The notes under the pieces are model-generated. The model ran no database searches, was not told where the DNA came from, and saw only the letters and a list, made by a program, of their open reading frames with translations. From contig JAAUZN010000004.1 of NCBI GenBank assembly GCA_014804565.1, forward strand, positions 7,186-18,072: a stretch of 10,887 nucleotides of DNA. Reading direction: 5' to 3'. This DNA is from Lachnospiraceae bacterium. GTDB taxonomy: Bacteria; Bacillota; Clostridia; Lachnospirales; Lachnospiraceae. This document shows positions 6,048 through 10,887 of the stretch, in pieces (position 1 is the stretch's first letter; every line of letters starts with the position of its first letter). The position numbers and the translations under genes were made by a program.

Positions 6048-7280
6048 TTACTCCGTCGTAAGAAGTTCCAACGGCTTTTCCTTCGCCAGCAGCGCAAGAG
6101 CCACCGTGGTTCCCAGCATATAGCCGCCAAAGGCCGCCCCGCACACCTTCACAATCTCCTGAATCCCCTGCTGACCCACAAGCAAAGCCGCCAGACACCC
6201 GATCACATTCCCGGCAAGTACAAGGACAAACTGTTCGCACCAGAACACCCACACCGCCAGGGGCGCTTTCACCCCCAGCGACCGGAACAGGGCAAACTCC
6301 TTCACCCTGCCGTTTGCCAGCAGATGGCTGATCACATAGCCCACGATAAAGACCAGGAGCCCCATGGGCAAAAGAAATGCTGTCAGGATGCGGATCGCCG
6401 TTTTTAGCCGATCCGCCATGGTGATAAAAATGCCATCCTGCACATAGAGGGCAGTTCCCTTGTAGGAAAACCTGACGTTGTCCCCCTTGTAGATCTCAAA
6501 AAGGCCATACTCCCCGCCGATCTGCCCCATCTCATCTTTAAAGGCGTTGAGGGCAAGGGGATCTTTCACATAGAAGGAAACCGCGTCAGCCGTAAAATCC
6601 GCCTGATTCTCCTCCACCAGATCCCACGCCGTCTGAAAGGGCAGCATAACATCGGGATATTCGTAAGATGTCACCGGGTCAGAATCGTCGATCTGCCCCA
6701 CGACCTGAAACGATACGGGGCGCAGCTCATCCATCCAGAGTTCATCTTCATCATTATAATAATAGTAGTACACAGTGAGCAGAAACTCATCTCCGCAGAC
6801 ATATCCCTGCTCATCCATAACAGATTTTCTCAGGACACACACGCGCTCACTCCCGGCAAATACGGTTTCATCCCATCCGTCCAGATACTGTATCTCCATG
6901 TTCTCAGGCAGGACGCTGCTGTCGTTCTTATTGACCGCGCTTACGACCAGATTCAGATGCTCCTTCCAATCTTCTATGGCAAATTCGCCAAAGCCCGCCT
7001 TCATCTGGACCGAACAGTCCAGATCCCTGATCTGCTCCGCCTCTTGTAGGTCACGCAAGATCTCACTGCTCACGGAGATTCCCACCTCCATCGTCCCGTC
7101 CGGGTTGGTGATCGTACACTTGATGGGCGTGTTTGCTGCCAGATCGTGAAGCTGTGTCCGGTAGCTGCCGATCAGCCCGAAATACAGATTCAGCAGGACT
7201 GCCAACACACAATTGACCAGGATGACCAGTATGCTTCTGTTTGTCTGTCGTTTGATGCTCGTAATAATATAATGATACAT
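6048..7280 (-). CDS. FtsX-like ABC permease A2 (410 aa)
   Basis: Shorter permease type of the operon. One helix sits near residues 15-37, an extracytoplasmic domain of about 255 residues follows, and three helices lie near 297-319, 342-368 and 379-398. The loop GRVKEFALFRSLGVKAP (324-340) is the E-x-x-L-x-R-x-LG coupling segment of FtsX-type permeases. FYVKDPLALNAFKDEM (236-251) is nearly repeated in A1 (FVVKDPFMLNACKDQM), which shows the two are paralogues. The domain also holds a run of five tyrosines (171-175) followed by acidic residues. GGGAGGG four bases before the ATG supports the start. The gene follows B1 after a 78-nt structured spacer and precedes B2 with a 41-nt gap to its chosen start. 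The C-terminus ELLTTE matches the ELLTTNN of A1. It presumably forms a heterodimer with B2 driven by the operon's ATPase; that is inferred from gene order. Confidence 0.88.
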   Translation of the reverse strand: MYHYIITSIKRQTNRSILVILVNCVLAVLLNLYFGLIGSYRTQLHDLAANTPIKCTITNPDGTMEVGISVSSEILRDLQEAEQIRDLDCSVQMKAGFGEFAIEDWKEHLNLVVSAVNKNDSSVLPENMEIQYLDGWDETVFAGSERVCVLRKSVMDEQGYVCGDEFLLTVYYYYYNDEDELWMDELRPVSFQVVGQIDDSDPVTSYEYPDVMLPFQTAWDLVEENQADFTADAVSFYVKDPLALNAFKDEMGQIGGEYGLFEIYKGDNVRFSYKGTALYVQDGIFITMADRLKTAIRILTAFLLPMGLLVFIVGYVISHLLANGRVKEFALFRSLGVKAPLAVWVFWCEQFVLVLAGNVIGCLAALLVGQQGIQEIVKVCGAAFGGYMLGTTVALALLAKEKPLELLTTE

Positions 7281-7290
7281 ATTCCCTCCC

Positions 7291-7356
7291 GAGTGAAACT
7301 TAGAGCCTCTCCGCGAAACAGCCCTTGCTGTGAGCGGTTAGAAGTTCTTTTCACTC
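7291..7356 (-). repeat. Intercistronic inverted repeat before permease A2
   Basis: In the 78-nt spacer between B1 and A2, GAGTGAAA (7356-7349) and TTTCACTC (7298-7291) form a perfect 8-bp inverted repeat. Inside lie CCGC/GCGG and ACAGC/GCTGT with an AAGG loop. The A2 ribosome site GGGAGGG follows directly. There is no T-run, so this is not a terminator. It could stabilise the upstream message, be processed, or tune translation of A2. Confidence 0.45.
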
Positions 7357-7358
7357 CA

Positions 7359-9206
7359 TTACCCATTATGTTCCGCCGTGGAAAGAAGCGCCAAGGGCTC
7401 CTCCCGCAGATTGCTGTATATCCCCGTCAGGGCTGTGGCAAGCGTAAACAAAAAGACCAGACCGCCCGCCGCTGCCGTCACCCGGCTATCCAGCTGTGTC
7501 AGATAAGCGACCTCCTCCCGGTTCTCGCTTTCCGTCTGCAAAGCGCCGTTGCTGTAGCGGGTGTCATACTCCTGCGTCTGCAGCATCTGCTTCGCCGCCC
7601 GCTCTGCAAAAAGCCGTCCCGCAAAGGCACCCGCAGCGCAGCCCGCAAGCGCAATGACCAGAATACCGGTGAGCAGGGAAACCGCGCACTGTCTCCTCTT
7701 CATGCCCAGACACCGCTCGATGGCCGTCATTTTTTTCTGCTTTGTAATAAAGAGATGACAGAAAAAGATCACGATAAAGACAGCGCTGACCGCTCCCGTG
7801 ATAAGCAGGAGCAGGGACATTCTCTCCATGGACTGTAAACCCTCCTCCAGATCACAAAAACCCCCGTCGTAAAAGCTGATGTCCACATAGCTGACCCCCT
7901 GAGCCTCCCATTTCTCCTTAAAATTCTCTATGCTTTTCTTGCCGTTGGGGATACGGAATGCGGTGGTGTATCCCTTCATGGGCCCGTAATCGGCAATATT
8001 GTTTTCATTGCTGTTCTTGATGGAGGCGGTGGGGATAAAGATCTCATTTCTGTCATCAATCAGATAGCCGATGCCTCCGTAGCCGCTTGCCACGCTCGCA
8101 TAGATCCCCTTGATCTGATAATCAGCCTCCTCAAAGACCTGATAGTTCTCTCCTGCCGCATTCAACCCGCATTCCAGACCGCCCAGAAAAGCGGATTGGG
8201 CATAGTTGGCATAGCGCAGCGCCAGATGCACGCTGTCCCCCACCTTTAGCTTATTTCTGTTGGCAAAACGTTCCGATACCAGACACACCCGGTTTCCCTG
8301 CTGATAATCCTCCTCGGAAAAAACTTCTCCCTCCATCACATAGGCCTCCTTGGAGTAAAAAGCCATGATCAGGTTCAGATCCTCCGTGGCCGTCACAGGC
8401 AGGGACTCATAGTACAGCCGATACTCCTCGCACATGGCAAGCCACGCCTTGCCTCTCTCCGTCTCCCAGAAGCCCGGCGTCACTTCCTCCACGCCTATGC
8501 CTGTCATATCGTTGGGCAGCCGGTTTCCGTTCTGATCTGTCTGGGTAGAGAAAGGTCCCTCCTGCGGTACCAATTCCATTTTGCCGGCATCGTCATCCTG
8601 CGCCCGCACCCAGTCATGGGCAGCCCTGTAGTACAACGACATCACATAGGTCTTGTCCTTATACAGCTTCTGAGGATTCTCCTCGTAATGATCGCAGAAA
8701 TAGAAGTTGGGCATATTGACACGATAAGTAGCGTAGACCATATTTTTCATTTCCATCATCACCCGCTCCGAGGGAATGCAGTCTTCCACGGGAGATGCCT
8801 CCACGACCATCATAAATCCCATCCTCTCATTCGGCTCCCTCAGCTCATACTCTGACGCTAAAGAGCTGTAATAAGCCCGCTGCTCCGGCCCGCTCAAATA
8901 CTCGACCCCCTCCAGATCCAGCACGGAGAGAGGGATCGTATCCCCGTATATCCGACTGTCGTAATACTGATAATCCTTCGTGTTCGCAGACCAGCGCCCT
9001 TTTTGCACCGTTCTCTCGGGCCGCTGCTCCACCGTGCCTATGGTCACAAAAATATCCTCAAACCGCTCCATATTGGCGCTGCAGAGCTGCCGGAGACTGC
9101 CGCCCGCACTCACCAGCGCCACCGTAAAGGCTAGGAGCAGCAAAAAGAGAACCGTCTTCACCGGCGTTCGCAAAAGTCTGATCAGACTGTTTCGTAAACT
9201 CGCCAT
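7359..9206 (-). CDS. FtsX-like ABC permease B1 (615 aa)
   Basis: Large permease with a helix near residues 17-33, about 430 extracytoplasmic residues, and helices near 463-485, 507-530 and 577-597. The coupling loop reads ITKQKKMTAIERCLGMKRR (487-505). It aligns along its whole length with B2: SPVEDCIPSE (138-147) and FCDHY (170-174) hold cysteines at matching places (C143, C171 here; C143, C171 of the 611-aa B2), and YKDKTYV, VTPGFWETE and the KVGD segment are shared. This is an old duplication, since the DNA is no longer alike. AAAAGGAGCAGG just before the ATG gives the start. It lies 14 nt after the ATPase gene, so the two are surely co-transcribed. Partner is probably permease A1 upstream of the ATPase. 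Candidate roles for this class are peptide or antibiotic resistance, lipoprotein handling or cell-wall control; the sequence does not decide among them. Confidence 0.9.
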   Translation of the reverse strand: MASLRNSLIRLLRTPVKTVLFLLLLAFTVALVSAGGSLRQLCSANMERFEDIFVTIGTVEQRPERTVQKGRWSANTKDYQYYDSRIYGDTIPLSVLDLEGVEYLSGPEQRAYYSSLASEYELREPNERMGFMMVVEASPVEDCIPSERVMMEMKNMVYATYRVNMPNFYFCDHYEENPQKLYKDKTYVMSLYYRAAHDWVRAQDDDAGKMELVPQEGPFSTQTDQNGNRLPNDMTGIGVEEVTPGFWETERGKAWLAMCEEYRLYYESLPVTATEDLNLIMAFYSKEAYVMEGEVFSEEDYQQGNRVCLVSERFANRNKLKVGDSVHLALRYANYAQSAFLGGLECGLNAAGENYQVFEEADYQIKGIYASVASGYGGIGYLIDDRNEIFIPTASIKNSNENNIADYGPMKGYTTAFRIPNGKKSIENFKEKWEAQGVSYVDISFYDGGFCDLEEGLQSMERMSLLLLITGAVSAVFIVIFFCHLFITKQKKMTAIERCLGMKRRQCAVSLLTGILVIALAGCAAGAFAGRLFAERAAKQMLQTQEYDTRYSNGALQTESENREEVAYLTQLDSRVTAAAGGLVFLFTLATALTGIYSNLREEPLALLSTAEHNG

Positions 9207-9220
9207 ATCCTGCTCCTTTT

Positions 9221-9889
9221 CTACAGAACGCTCAGCCGTCCGTCCTCCATCTGATAACGGTGATCCGCCGCCGCTGCCACCTTTTCGTTGTGGGTGATCA
9301 CGATCACCGTATACCCCGCCTCGTGGGCTATTTTATACAAAATCTCCACGATCCTGCGCTCGTTCTCCGAGTCCAGATTACCGGTGGGCTCATCCGCAAG
9401 CAGAATCTTACCGTCCACTGCAAGGGCTCTGGCAATAGCCACTCTCTGCTGCTCACCACCGCTCATCATCTTGGGAAACTGCCTGCAGATAGTCTCAGGA
9501 AGCCCCACCTGTAAAAGGAGCTCCTTCGCCCGTTTCGCTGCCTGTTTTCTCTTCACTCCCTTAAGCTCCATGGGATACATCACATTCTCCAGAGCCGTAA
9601 GCAGGGGAAACAGATGGAACGCCTGGTACACCACACTGGCCGTATCCCGGCGGTAGCTGTCCCGATCCATAGTCTTTAAATCCTCCCCCTCCACATAAAT
9701 ACTGCCGCCACTGGGCAGATCAAGCCCCGCCAGCAGGGAAAGCAGGGTACTCTTGCCGCTGCCGGATTTCCCCACAATGGCGTACATAGCCCCATCCTCA
9801 AAGCTGCAGCTCACATCCTTAAGCGCCTCCACACTCTGGTATTTGGTGCGGTAGGTATAATTTACATGCTCCACTCTCACGGTCTCCAT
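9221..9889 (-). CDS. ABC transporter ATP-binding protein, MacB/LolD/BceA type (222 aa)
   Basis: A stand-alone cytoplasmic ATPase with all motifs intact: Walker A GKSGSGKST (40-48), Q-loop VVYQAFHLFP with Gln89, signature MSGGEQQRVAIARAL (142-156), Walker B ILLADEPTG (162-170) with Glu167, D-loop NLDS, and the switch His200 in VITHN. The length and the combination of SGGEQQR with ADEPTGNLD are characteristic of the ATPases that drive FtsX-type permeases (MacB, LolD, BceA, FtsE). AAGGAG before the ATG supports the start. It is the only ATPase in the window although four permeases accompany it, lying between A1 and B1. A candidate promoter overlapping the end of A1 (9922-9949) could give it separate expression. 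High confidence for function, low for substrate. Confidence 0.96.
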   Translation of the reverse strand: METVRVEHVNYTYRTKYQSVEALKDVSCSFEDGAMYAIVGKSGSGKSTLLSLLAGLDLPSGGSIYVEGEDLKTMDRDSYRRDTASVVYQAFHLFPLLTALENVMYPMELKGVKRKQAAKRAKELLLQVGLPETICRQFPKMMSGGEQQRVAIARALAVDGKILLADEPTGNLDSENERRIVEILYKIAHEAGYTVIVITHNEKVAAAADHRYQMEDGRLSVL

Positions 9890-9921
9890 AAATTCTCCTT
9901 TCCATTACGTTACTGTACTTT

Positions 9922-9949
9922 ACTATAAATTTTAATTGTTTGTAGTCAA
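9922..9949 (-). promoter_or_regulatory. Candidate internal promoter before the ATPase gene
   Basis: On the minus strand TTGACT (9949-9944), formed by the last codons of A1, is 16 nt from TATAGT (9927-9922). The start would be near 9915, giving a short leader with the AAGGAG ribosome site. The spacer is AT-rich in an otherwise GC-richer operon, so chance resemblance is possible. Confidence 0.4.
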
Positions 9950-10887
9950 CAGTTCTATCACGCTGAGGCTGTGCAGGGCAAGAAGCGCCACCACCGTTCC
10001 CGCCAGAAAGGCGGCAAAAAACAGCGCTCCCGCCAAAGCCAGAACCGCAGGGGCCGTGGAAAAAAGCAGGCCCGCCGCCAGACTTCCCCAAAAACACGCC
10101 GCTGCCTCCAAAAACATCGTCTCTCCCAAAAACAGAATAAAGCTCCTGCCCCTCCCCGTTCCCAGGGAACGCATGAGGGCATATTCCTCCCGCCTGCCCT
10201 GAATGGAGAGATAGCTGCAGATATACCCGATAAAGAAAATGATCACCGTAAGAAAGGGCAGCATTCCCTGAAGGAGCGCCAGATTTTCATTGAGCGTCCT
10301 GACCGAGCGGATGAAGTCCTGATCCATGATCGTCAGCGCGGCACCCTCATAGTGAAACTCCGCCCGCGTTATCACCTCAAGAAACCCCAGGTCATGCATC
10401 TGGTCCTTACATGCATTCAGCATAAAAGGATCCTTGACCACAAAGGAGCCGGAGTCCGCCCAAAATTCGATGCCCTGTCTCTGATAGGCCTCCCGCACGC
10501 AGTTAAAGGGGAAAATCACCTCCGCCGGCACCCAGCCGCCCCGATACTCCCCGATCTTCACGGATCCCACGATACGGTAAGTGTCCGTCACCAACGGATC
10601 GATCAGCACCTCATTTCTATATTCATCTACGTGATAATAGAATAAGGTTAACATAACATAATCATCAAAAGAAAGCCCCTCCTGCGCCATCAGGTCGGCG
10701 TCCATGATACAGACCTTCTCCGCCGTCTCCAGAATGCCGGCATCCACCCCTTCCATATAGGTGATCTCCTCCGGCTTCAGACCCGGTACGCCGCCCACCG
10801 CATTCATTCCCACGCCGTAGTAATTCAGATTTTTCAGATACTCCTCCTTGGAAAACGCTCCGAAGCCCCACTTCAGCCGCACGCTAA
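9932..10887 (-). CDS. FtsX-like ABC permease A1, 5' end beyond the window
   Basis: The frame is open to the right edge, so the true start is outside. The first visible residues (Ser-Val, then RLKWGFGAF) align with SVQMKAGFGEF of A2 at its residues 90-100, so about 89 residues with the N-terminal helix are missing. The GTG at 10882-10880 is therefore an internal Val codon. Visible parts (numbered from that codon) are the rest of the extracytoplasmic domain, with FVVKDPFMLNACKDQM (147-162), and helices near 205-225, 247-275 and 280-303. The coupling loop GRREEYALMRSLGTGRG (229-245) matches A2. The C-terminus is IELLTTNN. It lies 42 nt upstream of the ATPase gene and shares with it a class typical of heterodimeric FtsX-like exporters or sensors. 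Its own promoter and any further upstream ATPase are outside the window. Confidence 0.87.
   Translation of the reverse strand, partial: SVRLKWGFGAFSKEEYLKNLNYYGVGMNAVGGVPGLKPEEITYMEGVDAGILETAEKVCIMDADLMAQEGLSFDDYVMLTLFYYHVDEYRNEVLIDPLVTDTYRIVGSVKIGEYRGGWVPAEVIFPFNCVREAYQRQGIEFWADSGSFVVKDPFMLNACKDQMHDLGFLEVITRAEFHYEGAALTIMDQDFIRSVRTLNENLALLQGMLPFLTVIIFFIGYICSYLSIQGRREEYALMRSLGTGRGRSFILFLGETMFLEAAACFWGSLAAGLLFSTAPAVLALAGALFFAAFLAGTVVALLALHSLSVIELLTTNN

Noticed and set aside
6763..6768. Run of five tyrosine codons in permease A2 as a possible coding repeat
   Set aside because: A short local run in an aromatic-rich outer domain; A1 has a shorter version at the matching place, so it is probably part of the fold rather than an expanding repeat.
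7146..7838. Open plus-strand frame of 230 codons
   Set aside because: It crosses from permease A2 into B1 on the antisense strand, and its residues (many Gln, Arg, His) look like the complement of membrane protein codons.
9971..10645. Open plus-strand frame of 224 codons rich in Arg, Lys and Gln
   Set aside because: It is the antisense shadow of permease A1, whose motifs align with A2.
1..10887. CRISPR arrays, tRNA or rRNA genes, insertion sequences, phage genes
   Set aside because: No regularly spaced repeats, cloverleaf, transposase motifs or phage structural genes were seen on either strand.

Overview
The window looks like chromosomal DNA of a gut-type Clostridia, most likely Lachnospiraceae. 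The reasons are AGGAGG-type ribosome sites, sigma-A-like promoters, short rho-independent terminators, GC-richer core genes beside AT-rich spacers, and protein families typical of that group (purF with Fe-S cysteines, FtsX-type ABC permease operons, a LysR/hydrolase/flavodoxin cluster). This is an inference from content; no rRNA or other marker gene is present.

Left part (1-2636): a small redox/hydrolase cluster with debris. A complete alpha/beta hydrolase with a Cys nucleophile (565-1566, minus) diverges from a LysR-type regulator (1755-2636, plus). They share a spacer with a promoter for each gene and an 8+8 bp inverted repeat over the lysR -10 region. Downstream of the hydrolase lie two flavodoxin-like fragments (342-560, and 1-87 running off the left edge). 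Between them sits a self-contained unit for a 32-residue membrane peptide (109-207, minus) with its own promoter, a structured leader that can mask the ribosome site, and a terminator. It resembles a small holin-like or type I toxin locus.

Middle (2653-4165): a degraded purF (2653-3776, minus). Its phosphoribosyltransferase half and four Fe-S cysteines are intact, but the glutaminase half has lost several blocks and the reading frame is shifted. Upstream of it, a 62-residue protein of unknown function (3892-4080, minus) has a good promoter and a 15-bp hairpin terminator.

Right part (4171-10887, all minus): an ABC transporter operon, read from right to left as permease A1 (partial), ATPase, permease B1, permease A2, permease B2. 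A1 and A2 are paralogues, as are B1 and B2, so two A/B FtsX-like permease pairs accompany the single ATPase visible here. Both types have one N-terminal membrane helix, a large extracytoplasmic domain and three C-terminal helices. They fit the MacB/LolCDE/BceAB-like (mechanotransmission) class. The substrate cannot be read from the sequence.

I see no CRISPR array, tRNA, rRNA or intact insertion sequence. The most unusual points are the duplicated permease pairs around one ATPase, the multiply deleted purF, and the small toxin-like unit set in flavodoxin debris.
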